64,000 nt of DNA from Candidatus Obscuribacterales bacterium (GCA_021732085.1 JAKFVQ010000027.1:248001-312000), one strand, 5' to 3'. Counted from the stretch's first letter, positions 51,005-60,838 are shown. Notes: generated by a model from the letters alone, not told the origin. A program made the numbers and translations.

Positions 51005-54000
51005 TTACTTCTGCTCTTCCGGCTTCTCTTCAGGTCCGAACACTTTGTCTGTGGCGTCGAACATCCAGCGGTTGATTCCGTTGCGATGAACGTATCTTCC
51101 AGTGCTCTCGCCTCTGCCGGATGCGGAGGTAGTGAAGAAGTCTAGAGCAACCTGTTTGGCGAATTTGTCGCCGCCCCAGCCTGTACGCATGTTCATGTAG
51201 GCGCCCAGGGGGCTGAGTAACATGTCTTTGCCAACTCCAAGCGTGCTGCCCTTCAGCCAATCAGAAGTGCTGTTATAGTTGCCCGTCAGCAATTCTGTAG
51301 GATAACGATAGGTTGCTGATGCAACTAGTGATCCGCTCATAGTTGAGAGGAATCTGTTGCCACCGAGGGCAATGGCGATCTTGTCTGACATTCCTGCTAG
51401 TTTGAAAGCTTCTACTGTTCCCAGCATGCCGGCGCGTTTTACGATTTCTTGATTGACTGCACTTGAAAGAGCAGCTTCGCCGCCCAGTCGCGCGACTGTC
51501 TCCGCCGTGCGAGCCTCGAGCATGCCTGCATTTGCGGCCGCTACTCGGCCGATTGCAGCGCGTCCTGCTACCGTTGCGGTTGTCTTTGCCATCGCGAAGG
51601 CTCCACCAGAGGCTCCGCCGATACCATCAAGGAGCGTGCTGGACCAGGAGAACTTGTCACCACAAAGCTTGTGCAGTGCGGCACTGGTTGCTGCGCCGGC
51701 GGTGAATCCGACGGCGGCACCGCCTACGATGGCGCCAGGCCCGGACCATGAAAGTAGCGCTCCGGCACCAAGTGCTGCCAGTGTACCGGTTACACCTGAA
51801 GCGATGGAGATGGCGATATCCTTAGCATTGCCTTTGATCCATTTCCAGGCATTCTCGTACCATGCCAGATCTCTGGTGGCTTCTTTGATATCTCCCCATT
51901 TTGTTCTGCCGTCATGACCTGCTTGCGCATCAAGCGCTCTTATGATCTCGCCACCATACTTATCGTGTTCGACTTCAGCAACTAGCGGATTGTTTTCACC
52001 GCGATCCATGTGAATATCTAGTTCGAGTATTGCCAGGCGAGCAGTGTTGATGGCTTGCTTCTGGAATTCTGATTGCTTAATGAGCTGATAACCACCGAGC
52101 ACATCTGCGATTACCGATGGATCCTTCACCATTCCAATCAGTTTGTCGAGCTTAGCTTTGTCGCCGTTCGGCTTGGAAGCTTCAAGAAGGAGATCGACAA
52201 TTTGTTTGTCTTGTTGGTGCGCCGGCTTCATGATCTCGGACAGAAGTTTAATTTTGCCTTGATCTCTTTGATCTGCCGGCTTGGATTGCTCTTGGGTGAG
52301 CAAGCGTGTGAGATTCTCGCGAACCTTCATCTCATTTTCATGCGCTGCATCGCGATTAATTCTCGAAGCGATATCTTTTGCTTCGTCTGCCTTGCCGCGA
52401 GCTGCAAGCATTGCTTTGGCAATCTGCTCTGGATCGTCCATGTTGCCGATCTTTTTCAGCTCTTCGGTATACTCATTCATCTTCTTGTTGAAAGCAAGAA
52501 GTGATGCTTGATTGTCGGCAGAACCGTTGAGTGCTCTTTCTAAATTGCGATCGAAGAGCTCACCGGCTTGCATTGCAGCTGCTTTGCCGCGCTCATCGAA
52601 GCGAATGTTCATCAGGATGTCGCGAGCAAATTTGCGATTGGCTTCGCTATCCTTGTTCTTGTCTGCATTGAGCAAGAAATCGGCATAGGCCAAGTCTGCT
52701 TTCGGTTTTGCCAACTGGAAAGCTTCCAGGATTTGTGCTTCCTGTTGCATCTTGAGTGCTCTTTCTTGGAATCGAAGCATCTCAGCCGGAGTGGTCTTGC
52801 CGTCTTTTTGACGCTGTTCAAAATCGGTTTTGTCTTTTACAAATTCATCGAGGCGCTTTTTGAAGTCAGCAACATCTTTATCTACTTCCTTTGGATCGAA
52901 CGTCTTTGCCTTTGTTCTGGCATCTTCCAAATCTTTGCGAGCCCCATCTAGATCGCCTTTCACAGCTTTCTCGTGCGCGCTTTGGATAAGCTTGAATGGG
53001 TTGTTCGGGTTGTTGATGTACTTGTCCTGAATCCCTTTGTCAAGTCCGGCATCTTTCTGTGCTTCCAGGCGCTTTATGGTTTCACGCATAAATTCTGATC
53101 TGCCGGCCGGAGAATTGAGCTGCAGAGAAACACGCTCTGCATCTTTGCCTGCATCAAACGCGGCGCTTGTTTGTCCAATTTTCGAGAGAAATTCAGCATT
53201 TGCATTGCGTGTTAAAATCGGCAACTGCTGGAGAACTTGCAAGTCGCGTGCGTGGCGCTCGAGTTCTGTCTGCTGATCCATGGACTGTTTTAGTTCAGTC
53301 AATTTGGCAGTGACTTCAGGTCTTTGATCTTTGTTGTCTGCGATGAAACGCTTGAGTAGGCTTGAATCCAGATATCCGTCAACAGAGGGATCGACACCTT
53401 GCTTCTTAAGATCAGCAAGAATGTCCTTTGTTTTTTGTGCCGCTTCTTGCAGCTTGCCCTTTGTTGCCATCGATTCGCCCAGAACAGCTTCTGGGTTCTT
53501 CATTGCTTCGTCGGCCTTCTTAATTGCAGTTTCGTGCACCGAGCTCATGCGTGTAAGTAAATCTGCTTGGATTTCTTCAGCTGTGTGTTCTTGTCCCTTC
53601 TCGTCTTTAATCTTATCGGTGCGCAATTTCGCGGTGCCATCAGGCTGTTGAACATACAAACCAGCTAGAGCTTGTTCGAGCTGTTTGATGTGTTGGTACA
53701 TCTCACGAACTTCATAGATCGGTTGTGTGTTTGCCTTTTCTTTGCTCGCATTTTCGTTGCGTTCGACACCACGATCGGTGCCTTCCGGTTTTGCTTCAGC
53801 GCGTGCTGGTTCAGCCTTTTCTGCTGGTTTTGGCAATGTTTGAGTAGGTTTCTTTTCTTCGAGCTTCGGAACTTCAAGGACGCCTGGCTCAGTGCCTTTT
53901 GCAGGCTTGTTCTCGGGCTTTGATTCTGCCGGCCTCTCTTTCCCCATCACATCGGGAAAGTTGATTTTGTTGTCGTCCTTCTTCTCGTCGCTTTTTACGT

Positions 54001-54046
54001 CTTCGAACGGATTAGCTGGCCTTACGATCGTCTTCTCTTCGCTCAT
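51005..54046 (-). CDS. Giant helical protein with C-terminal Gly/Ala-rich module
   Basis: 1013 residues from ATG at 54046 (MSEEKTIVRP); an upstream in-frame TTG at 54223 would translate a DNA repeat and is rejected. Residues 1-130 are charged and probably disordered, rich in Lys/Glu/Pro. Residues 130-740 are almost entirely charged alpha-helix or coiled coil. Residues about 750-990 are hydrophobic and Gly/Ala-rich: SGVTGTLAALGAGALLSWSG, IVGGAAVGFTAGAATSAALH and LLDGIGGASGGAFAMAK, like glycine zippers that insert into membranes. There is no signal peptide. It precedes a second giant of similar plan. Structural or effector-type roles are possible; I recognise no family. Confidence 0.78.
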   Translation of the reverse strand: MSEEKTIVRPANPFEDVKSDEKKDDNKINFPDVMGKERPAESKPENKPAKGTEPGVLEVPKLEEKKPTQTLPKPAEKAEPARAEAKPEGTDRGVERNENASKEKANTQPIYEVREMYQHIKQLEQALAGLYVQQPDGTAKLRTDKIKDEKGQEHTAEEIQADLLTRMSSVHETAIKKADEAMKNPEAVLGESMATKGKLQEAAQKTKDILADLKKQGVDPSVDGYLDSSLLKRFIADNKDQRPEVTAKLTELKQSMDQQTELERHARDLQVLQQLPILTRNANAEFLSKIGQTSAAFDAGKDAERVSLQLNSPAGRSEFMRETIKRLEAQKDAGLDKGIQDKYINNPNNPFKLIQSAHEKAVKGDLDGARKDLEDARTKAKTFDPKEVDKDVADFKKRLDEFVKDKTDFEQRQKDGKTTPAEMLRFQERALKMQQEAQILEAFQLAKPKADLAYADFLLNADKNKDSEANRKFARDILMNIRFDERGKAAAMQAGELFDRNLERALNGSADNQASLLAFNKKMNEYTEELKKIGNMDDPEQIAKAMLAARGKADEAKDIASRINRDAAHENEMKVRENLTRLLTQEQSKPADQRDQGKIKLLSEIMKPAHQQDKQIVDLLLEASKPNGDKAKLDKLIGMVKDPSVIADVLGGYQLIKQSEFQKQAINTARLAILELDIHMDRGENNPLVAEVEHDKYGGEIIRALDAQAGHDGRTKWGDIKEATRDLAWYENAWKWIKGNAKDIAISIASGVTGTLAALGAGALLSWSGPGAIVGGAAVGFTAGAATSAALHKLCGDKFSWSSTLLDGIGGASGGAFAMAKTTATVAGRAAIGRVAAANAGMLEARTAETVARLGGEAALSSAVNQEIVKRAGMLGTVEAFKLAGMSDKIAIALGGNRFLSTMSGSLVASATYRYPTELLTGNYNSTSDWLKGSTLGVGKDMLLSPLGAYMNMRTGWGGDKFAKQVALDFFTTSASGRGESTGRYVHRNGINRWMFDATDKVFGPEEKPEEQK

Positions 54047-54181
54047 TTTAAGCTCTCTTTTGCCTGTTAAATTTATGCCACAATTCCGCCCACGTGAATC
54101 TACACGGGCTTTCGCTAATTCTTGACAAATTTGTGAAACGGAATTCATTAGAAAATGGCCCCGCCGGCCAAGACGCCGCCA

Positions 54182-54221
54182 AAATGCCGCAAGTTGCCGC
54201 CCAAATGCCGCAAGTTGCCGC
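54182..54221. repeat. Two 19-bp direct repeats, 21 bp apart
   Basis: AAATGCCGCAAGTTGCCGC occurs at 54182-54200 and 54203-54221, followed by a further partial copy (AAGTTGC). It lies 136 bases upstream of the ATG of the 1013-residue protein. Its function is unknown. Confidence 0.8.
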
Positions 54222-54617
54222 AAGTTGCAGCCTTGCTATGGGGCGCGAAAGGGACCAGTAAATCTGGAGCCTCGAAGAGCAAATTCGTGGTTACTTTGAC
54301 TCATCACCCATATTTGCTTTAAGCGCCCCAGCCATGCTCAATCCTGGCAACGCGGCTGCTCGAACAGTCGCGAACGGTGACTGGATGGGTGGTAATTGTT
54401 GCCCCTAGAAAAAGGATCTTTTTCACGCCTTGGCAACCGGCGGACCATCAACCACTCAGTCGGTCTTTCGGGGATTATGGCTGAGATAGTGGGGGTCGTC
54501 ATAGCGCAAAAAGTGCTCCTTTTTACAAGGCAAGGAAAAGTAGTGGTGCTAGCTATGTGTGTATTCTTTCGATGATTTGATAGATAACTCTCTGCTTGCG
54601 CTGGGGGGACGATCTCC
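54222..54617. other. Spacer between the two giant-protein genes
   Basis: I see no gene, promoter or repeat that I can support here. A minus-strand open frame (54338-54634) starts inside the terminator of the neighbouring gene and is rejected. Confidence 0.5.
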
Positions 54618-54648
54618 AAAAGAAAAACCGCCACCTGATGGTAGCGGT
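54618..54648 (-). terminator. Intrinsic terminator of the 1738-residue protein gene
   Basis: On the minus strand ACCGCTACC, loop ATCA, GGTGGCGGT (nine pairs with one T-G), then TTTTCTTTT. It starts about 34 bases after the stop codon. A clear intrinsic terminator. Confidence 0.85.
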
Positions 54649-54681
54649 CTTTCTTTGATAGCTCTTAAAACGCGATAAGCG

Positions 54682-57600
54682 TTATTCGTACTTGTTTTCG
54701 ACCTTTTCAGTCTGCGCTGCTGCTTGCGAAGCTGCGGACTTTTGAGGTGCTTTCTTCTCTTCCGGTTTCGGTTGCTCTTCCGGCTTGACTGGTTGTTCAG
54801 CTGGCTTGGCTTGCTCGACCGGCTTAGCTTGTTCAGAAGGCTTTTGCTGTTGGGCGCCTTTCTGTTTCGCTTCCACTTCGGCGCGAGTCTTCGCCTTCAT
54901 TTCGGCAAGACGCTTCTCGGCTTGTTCGTATTGGTGAACGTAGACTTGAGCGTTGCCCCAATGTTCGAAGCTCTTCATGGTCGGCTGTGTGAGCAATAGC
55001 GCTGCGTTGCCTGTTGCGGTGACCAATCCTGGAACCGCTTCGGCTGCTACGCCAGGTACTCTCGAGAAGAGGTTGGCGGTCTGCGAACCGACAAAGTTCT
55101 CGACGCGTCCCAGTCCGAGTGGACGTAAGGCGCTTGCTGTCAACGGTATGGTCAAGGCTGATGCCAAGCCGACTTGCAAGCCTGATTCGCCCATTTCTCT
55201 GAGCCAGACTGTCGGGTTGGAGTAATCTTTGCCTTCGATTCTCTCGCCGGCTGCAATCTTCGCTCCTTGATAGCCTGAGCCGAACATTCCGCCTATTGCC
55301 ATAGTGCTGACGAATTGTGAGCCGGCACGGCGGGCTTGCCACTCTGCCACCGACATTGTTCTGCTTGCTAGCAGTTCGGCTGTCTTCTCGCCGCCCCATC
55401 CAACATTGTTGATGGCGAACTTCTCCCATGGTTTGAACCAGGAGGCGCCAGCATTTGTGCTGATTTGGTACGGTGTGTAACTTAGTGGATTGAGTCTGTG
55501 TCTGAGCGCTTCGCCGATACCGCTCTTTCCGGCTACTTGTGTGATTTCGCTGGAAATTGCTTGAGCAGTGGTGCCCTTCAGACCGCCTTCAATTGCAAAC
55601 TCACCGCCAATTTTGCTGAGAGTAGCTTCAGAGAGAGTCTGTTGAGCTGGGCGCAAGTTCATTAGCTTGTAGCCGCCATAGACTAATGCTGAGCCGGCAG
55701 TGTTGCGCACTAAGCCCTTGTAGCTCATGAGATCGTCACCGCGAATAGCATTGTTAGCCAAGCTGCCTGCGCCGATACCGACGATGGCGGAGGTGGCGAA
55801 CTTCAAGCGTGGATCAAGGTTGCTTGTCAGTTTCACGCCGTTCAACAAGAGATTGGTGGTGTAGCCGGTACCGAATGTGGTGGCGATACCACCGACATCT
55901 CCCATGAGGTTCCGCAGTGCTGAATTTCCTTGATTTGCAACTCTATCGCGTTCTTGTTTAGCGATTTCTGCGTTTTGAAGCTGTACCATCATCAGCTGAT
56001 TGATGGTCTTCTCGTCAGCTTCACGTCCGCCACCGAATGGTGCCGAGACGATGCCGCCGACTAGCGGAATGTCGCTGAGATAGTGACCTGTAGTCTTGAC
56101 GGTTAAACCGTTGACCAGGTGTGAGGTTCCAGAAAGGACTAATTGATCGACAAGACCCATTTGGGTTGCGGCAATTGTCTTCTCTGCAGCGTCGCTGAAT
56201 GCCATTGCTCTTGCTTTGCCATCTGTGAGATCCATTTGCTTGCCGTCTTTGGCTTGCTTGATGGCGCCAAGGATGTTCGGATCTTGCTTGAAGCCGACAG
56301 GATCGACAGCTGCAACGCTCTCAAGGATTGCAATAGATTGCTCTTTTGCAGCCTTGTCGTTGTTCTTGTGACCGTACTCGCTGGCAGCGATTGCATGTGC
56401 CAATCTGATGTTGGAAACATTGCTTTGCTTGTCTTCGAGAATGAGCATGTTCTGCATCATCTGACGATCGGTGTCGGTCATGGTTTTGGCCAGAACTGCT
56501 TGCAGCTGTTCGCCGTTGCCGCCGCGCAGGGCGTTCATCAAACCGTTGACACCAACCTTTTCGCCAGGCTTTCCTGGAACGTCTTGGTCCATGATCTGCT
56601 TGCAGACATCGCGCAATTGCTTTTCGAGCGCTTCTTTCTCCGGACCATCTGGTCCAGGAATTGATCTGGAGCCTTTGACGAATGCTTCCATGGACATGCG
56701 CAATTGGCTTTCGATGGAATTGATGTCTTGTCTGACTCTGTCAAGTCCGCCTTTTTCTTTGATCTCGGCATCGATAGCAGCTGCTGCTTCTTTGAATTTA
56801 GCATCGGCTGCAGCCCAGTTCTTCGGATCTTTGGCGAGAATTTCTTGTGCTTCCTTGAGCAATTTGATTTCAGGGAAGAGTTTGTTTTGCTTTTCTTGAG
56901 CATCCGTTTGGCGCTTTGTGATTTCGGTAGCGAGCTTGCTCTCAATTCCAAGCGTCTTGAGCAAGTCGTGACCATCGCTGGAAGTGGCAACCATCTTCTC
57001 TGCTTCTGGATTCTTCAGAGCTTCGGTGACCATAGCTTTAGCCTTGGCCAGATTCTCTTCGCCGCCTTGCTTAGTTAGCGCTTGGGCGTATTGAATACGG
57101 AGTTCATCGAAGTGAGCATATGCTCTGGTGGCTTCTTTGCGATCTGCGTAAATCTTGGCGAAGGCAACCTTCTGATCCTTCAGCGCTTGCTCGCGAGCAT
57201 CAAGAGCAGTTGCCAGTTCGGGAGATAGTTTCTTCTGCTCTGCAACCTTCGCTGCTTCGAGCTTCATAACTTCAGCGATGGCTTTCTGCTCATCCTTTTC
57301 GTTGGCTTTGATTGCAGCTGCGCGCTCGGCTATGTACTTCTCTTCAAGAGCTGCGTAAGCTTGTTGCTTATCTGCCGGCAGGGCTTTCAATGCAGCGATA
57401 TGCTGCTCGCTGACTTGGGTCCACTTTGCCAGTGAAGCCTGACCAGCTGCCATGATTTCTTCCGGCTTGATAGCTTCGATATCTTTTGGTTCGAGTTTGC
57501 TGACATCGGTCTTGCCCGCTTTTTCCATGGCGAGCGTGTAAAGCAACTGCTTTTCGAAGTCTGCTTGTGTTTGTTGATCGAATTTTCCGACGAACGGTTG

Positions 57601-59898
57601 AGCCGATGCATAATCGGTCAGAGCCTTTTCCCATTGCGGTCCGACTTTTGCCCAGTCTTCTGCAGAAAGTGGCTTGCTGCCGTTTTGGGTGGCGTCCATG
57701 TATTGCTTATAGAAGCCGATTACTTTGCCTGGCGAGTTCATTTGATCTTCGGTAAGACCATTTTGATCTGCTGGAGCTGCCGGTTTATCAGCTTCGGCTG
57801 GCTTGTCGGCAACCTTATCGGTTTGAACTGGCGGAATATCCTGTGCCTTTATATCGAGACCGGCAAGCAATCCAGCAAGGTCTGCTTTGTTGCGGTCGCT
57901 GGTTCGTGCCATTTCCAAGGCAATGCGTTTTGCTTCTTTGACGTTGACATCATTGTTGAGCGGGCTTCCAGCCTTTTGATCACCAGGCAATTCCTGGTAT
58001 TTTCTGACGCTATCTTGATTGAGCAGTGAATTGAGATATCCGGCGCGCGCTTCAACTGAACTCAAGTAAATTGACTTCAATTCGTTGTTTGAAGCGATTG
58101 CTTCGCGGATATTGTTGACTTGCTTTGCCAGTTCTGGCTTGTCTTTCAGTTCTTTCATCAAAGCGCCAATTTCGGCGCCTAGCTGATCGACTTTCGACAT
58201 CTTATCTTTGATGCCAGCCCATTTTTCTGCGTCGGCTTCCAGGGCTGCTTTATGCTTGGCATTCTCTGGCTTGGCGAGGAACTCGTCAATTGTGCCATCT
58301 TTGCGCGTCCACAGGCTTCTCAGAGCATCGATCTGCTCTGTTTTCAAACCATTTCCTGCTTGGCGAAGCTCTGCGGCAATCGCATTTTGTGTTGCCAGCT
58401 TCTCTGAGTAAGCTTTGTCCCAAACAACACCTTCTGCGTTCTTCTTGTCTGAATAGATTTCTTGATTGCGTGCCATGGCTTTGACCAGGGCGACTCTATC
58501 GAGTGAGTCAGCGCTCTCAATAGCTTGATTGAATTGAGCACGCGTCTTGTCGTCGAGCACGGCTGCGCCTTCTTTGGCAGCTTTTGCGATCATGGTGCGA
58601 GGATCTGTTGCATCCTTCATCGCCATGACAGGCACACCATTTTCGTCTAGGCGACGGATGCCATTCTTGTTTTCTGCAGATGCGAATCTCTCGTCATAGA
58701 GCGGCTTGCCATCGACGCCGAGTTCTTTGCCATCTTTGACTACGGTCTGGAGCTGTCCATTGTTGCGCTCGAATACGACCGGTTTGCCTTGTCCATCTTG
58801 TGTTTCATATTTGAAAGGCGGAGTTGGTGATCCGTCTGGACGGTTCGGCATCCATGTCGGGACGCGCACGCCTTGGTATGTAATGTTGTATTTGTTGTCT
58901 GCGGACTTTTCGATGACCGATTTGTCCGGACCTTCAATTTTGTCTGTTGGTTTTGTTTGATCTGCCGGTGGATTTGCTGGCTTATCGCCCGGATTCGCAG
59001 GCTTGTCGCCAGGATTGGCCGGTTGTTGGTCGCCTGGATTTGCTGGCTTGTTGTCGCCAGGATTTGCGGGCTTCTGATCTGTGGGTGGTCCCGTTTGGTC
59101 GGCCGGCTTCTGTGGATTTGGCTCCACGCGGTCGTTAGGTCTGTTAGCGATCGGAACTCCAAGCATGGCTGCTTGAGCTTCATAGAGATGCTTCTTGAAG
59201 TTGGCGTCGCCAGTCATCTTAGGATCGAAGTTAGCTGCATCTGTCAAAAGGAGATCAGCTGCAAAAGATCTGTTGAGTTTGTCTTGTGGCTTGAGATTAG
59301 CCGAATCGAACATCAATGCCAATGCGTGGTTGGCGCGTGCATAGCCCGATGAGCGCAAGAGGTCGTCGATCATGTTTCTCTGTTGGAGAGTCTCCATGAG
59401 CTTCTTGCGGCCAGCTTCCGAATTATCAGCCTGGAGCGATTTGGCGTCTTTGTCCAATTGATCGCGCTGCGCAGTAAGCTGCACATTCGCTTCACTCGGG
59501 ACAGGTCTGCCATTGCTATCCGTTAAAGGTTTGCCTTGACCATCGGTCTTCCACAGAAATTTGTCGGCTTCTCTTTGAGCTTTCATATAGTGACCGAGCG
59601 CTTCTTTCAGCGTGTCACTGTATACCTTGAGTCCTTGAGCATCGCCATAAGGTCCGGCGCCTTTGCCGAGCACTTCGTTTACCGCTAGCATTCCTTTCTT
59701 GGCGGCAGCGAGCTCGCCAAAAACGGTTTGATAGACTTCGGCCGGTGACTTGGCTTGCTTTTCCGTCTGTGCGTCGGAAACTCGCTTTACCTCTGTCTGC
59801 TCGTAGCCTTCCTTCTGCAGATTAGAGGGCTCCCTCTTTTCCGCTGTTTCATCGCGCTGTTCAATCTTTTCGGTGTTCTTAGCTGGCTGATCGCTCAT
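54682..59898 (-). CDS. Giant multidomain protein with Pro-rich linker and Gly/Ala-rich module
   Basis: 1738 residues from ATG at 59898 (MSDQPAKN), which has AAGG eight bases upstream. In order: charged disordered start (1-55), helical region (56-255), Pro-rich repeat of NPGDKPA type (259-320), a region with TWMPNRPDGSPTPPF and FERNNGQLQTVVKDG that may be beta-rich (about 330-420), long charged helices (430-1250), a hydrophobic Gly/Ala-rich module (about 1285-1640) and a tail of Lys/Pro/Glu/Gln repeats (EQAKPVEQAKPAEQPVKPEE). No signal peptide. Module order matches its 1013-residue neighbour, so they are probably distant paralogues. Cellular site is unknown; the two tails look like spacers. 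A 50-bp array starts 407 bases upstream. Confidence 0.8.
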   Translation of the reverse strand: MSDQPAKNTEKIEQRDETAEKREPSNLQKEGYEQTEVKRVSDAQTEKQAKSPAEVYQTVFGELAAAKKGMLAVNEVLGKGAGPYGDAQGLKVYSDTLKEALGHYMKAQREADKFLWKTDGQGKPLTDSNGRPVPSEANVQLTAQRDQLDKDAKSLQADNSEAGRKKLMETLQQRNMIDDLLRSSGYARANHALALMFDSANLKPQDKLNRSFAADLLLTDAANFDPKMTGDANFKKHLYEAQAAMLGVPIANRPNDRVEPNPQKPADQTGPPTDQKPANPGDNKPANPGDQQPANPGDKPANPGDKPANPPADQTKPTDKIEGPDKSVIEKSADNKYNITYQGVRVPTWMPNRPDGSPTPPFKYETQDGQGKPVVFERNNGQLQTVVKDGKELGVDGKPLYDERFASAENKNGIRRLDENGVPVMAMKDATDPRTMIAKAAKEGAAVLDDKTRAQFNQAIESADSLDRVALVKAMARNQEIYSDKKNAEGVVWDKAYSEKLATQNAIAAELRQAGNGLKTEQIDALRSLWTRKDGTIDEFLAKPENAKHKAALEADAEKWAGIKDKMSKVDQLGAEIGALMKELKDKPELAKQVNNIREAIASNNELKSIYLSSVEARAGYLNSLLNQDSVRKYQELPGDQKAGSPLNNDVNVKEAKRIALEMARTSDRNKADLAGLLAGLDIKAQDIPPVQTDKVADKPAEADKPAAPADQNGLTEDQMNSPGKVIGFYKQYMDATQNGSKPLSAEDWAKVGPQWEKALTDYASAQPFVGKFDQQTQADFEKQLLYTLAMEKAGKTDVSKLEPKDIEAIKPEEIMAAGQASLAKWTQVSEQHIAALKALPADKQQAYAALEEKYIAERAAAIKANEKDEQKAIAEVMKLEAAKVAEQKKLSPELATALDAREQALKDQKVAFAKIYADRKEATRAYAHFDELRIQYAQALTKQGGEENLAKAKAMVTEALKNPEAEKMVATSSDGHDLLKTLGIESKLATEITKRQTDAQEKQNKLFPEIKLLKEAQEILAKDPKNWAAADAKFKEAAAAIDAEIKEKGGLDRVRQDINSIESQLRMSMEAFVKGSRSIPGPDGPEKEALEKQLRDVCKQIMDQDVPGKPGEKVGVNGLMNALRGGNGEQLQAVLAKTMTDTDRQMMQNMLILEDKQSNVSNIRLAHAIAASEYGHKNNDKAAKEQSIAILESVAAVDPVGFKQDPNILGAIKQAKDGKQMDLTDGKARAMAFSDAAEKTIAATQMGLVDQLVLSGTSHLVNGLTVKTTGHYLSDIPLVGGIVSAPFGGGREADEKTINQLMMVQLQNAEIAKQERDRVANQGNSALRNLMGDVGGIATTFGTGYTTNLLLNGVKLTSNLDPRLKFATSAIVGIGAGSLANNAIRGDDLMSYKGLVRNTAGSALVYGGYKLMNLRPAQQTLSEATLSKIGGEFAIEGGLKGTTAQAISSEITQVAGKSGIGEALRHRLNPLSYTPYQISTNAGASWFKPWEKFAINNVGWGGEKTAELLASRTMSVAEWQARRAGSQFVSTMAIGGMFGSGYQGAKIAAGERIEGKDYSNPTVWLREMGESGLQVGLASALTIPLTASALRPLGLGRVENFVGSQTANLFSRVPGVAAEAVPGLVTATGNAALLLTQPTMKSFEHWGNAQVYVHQYEQAEKRLAEMKAKTRAEVEAKQKGAQQQKPSEQAKPVEQAKPAEQPVKPEEQPKPEEKKAPQKSAASQAAAQTEKVENKYE

Positions 59899-60304
59899 GT
59901 TCTTTACCTTAATCAAGTAAATCCGGGGCTGTGGAGACTCTAGCTTATCCAGAGATCATTTTTCTGTAAGTGTGGAAAGTACGAAATCGTTTACCGAGGT
60001 GCAGCAAAATTAATCTGGATGAGTAAATCCAAAGGTAACTATCCGCCGCCCAAGGCAATTGGACATACCACCTCTTTCGAGATGGGAATATCCGCACGCC
60101 ATTGTCATCAGCTTCATGCCCATTATTGACAAAAGGTAAGCGCCAGATCGCTTGTCAAGAGGGCGCTTCGGGGGATGAGCGAGCAGTCCGATATTGCGGG
60201 GTTTGCAGAAGCGAGGAAGGATTAGAGTTTCGATTTAATCTTGGCCTCGATCTGGGCCCATCATTTATAGGTTTGGCCCGGCCGACTGAACGTGATCTCG
60301 ATCT
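59899..60304. other. Spacer between the giant gene and the 50-bp array
   Basis: It should hold the promoter of the minus-strand giant gene, but I cannot name a box pair with confidence. No gene is visible. Confidence 0.45.
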
Positions 60305-60838
60305 GTGATCGCTAAGGCGATATCGCTTCAGGGCGCAGGCGCGGATCTGGATTCGTGATCGCTAAGGCGATATCGCTTCAGAGCGCAGGCGCGGAGCTGG
60401 ATCCGTGATCGCTAAGGAGATATCGGTTCAGAGCGCAGGCGCGGATCTGGATTCGTGATCTCTAAGGCGATATCGGTTCAGAGCGCAGGCACGGATCTGG
60501 ATCCGTGATCGCTAAGGTGATATCGGTTCAGGGCGCAGGCGCGGATCTGGATCCGTGATCGCTAAGGCGATATCGGTTCAGAGCGCAGGCGCGGATCTGG
60601 ATTCGTGATCTCTAAGGCGATATCGCTTCAGAGCGCAGGCGCGGATCTGGATTCGTGATCTCTAAGGCGATATCGGTTCAGGGCGCAGGCGCGGATCTGG
60701 ATCCGTGATCGCTAAGGCGATATCGGTTCAGGGCGCAGGCGCGGATCTGGATCCGTGATCGCTAAGGCGATATCGGTTCAGGGCGCACGCGCTGATCTGG
60801 ATCCGTGATCTCTGAAGCGATATCGCTTTAAGGATCAA
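60305..60838. repeat. 50-bp tandem repeat array, ten full copies plus part
   Basis: GTGATC recurs at 60305 and then every 50 bases to 60805. Unit: GTGATCGCTAAGGCGATATC, then GGTTCAGAGCGCAGGCGCGG, then ATCTGGATTC, with few substitutions. The first half is nearly the same as in the 47-bp array at 9594, while the second half is unrelated. The last, partial unit (60805-60838) ends in a better palindrome, GAAGCGATATCGCTTTAAGG. Constant inter-unit sequence rules out a CRISPR array. It lies upstream of the gene starting at 59898 and downstream of mutS2. Confidence 0.95.

Noticed and set aside
54338..54634. 98-codon minus frame between the giant genes
   Set aside because: Its start lies inside the intrinsic terminator of the neighbouring gene, and the composition is not protein-like.
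60305..60838. CRISPR array
   Set aside because: The whole 50-base unit is repeated, including the part between cores. There are no unique spacers and no cas genes. The same applies to 9594-9990.
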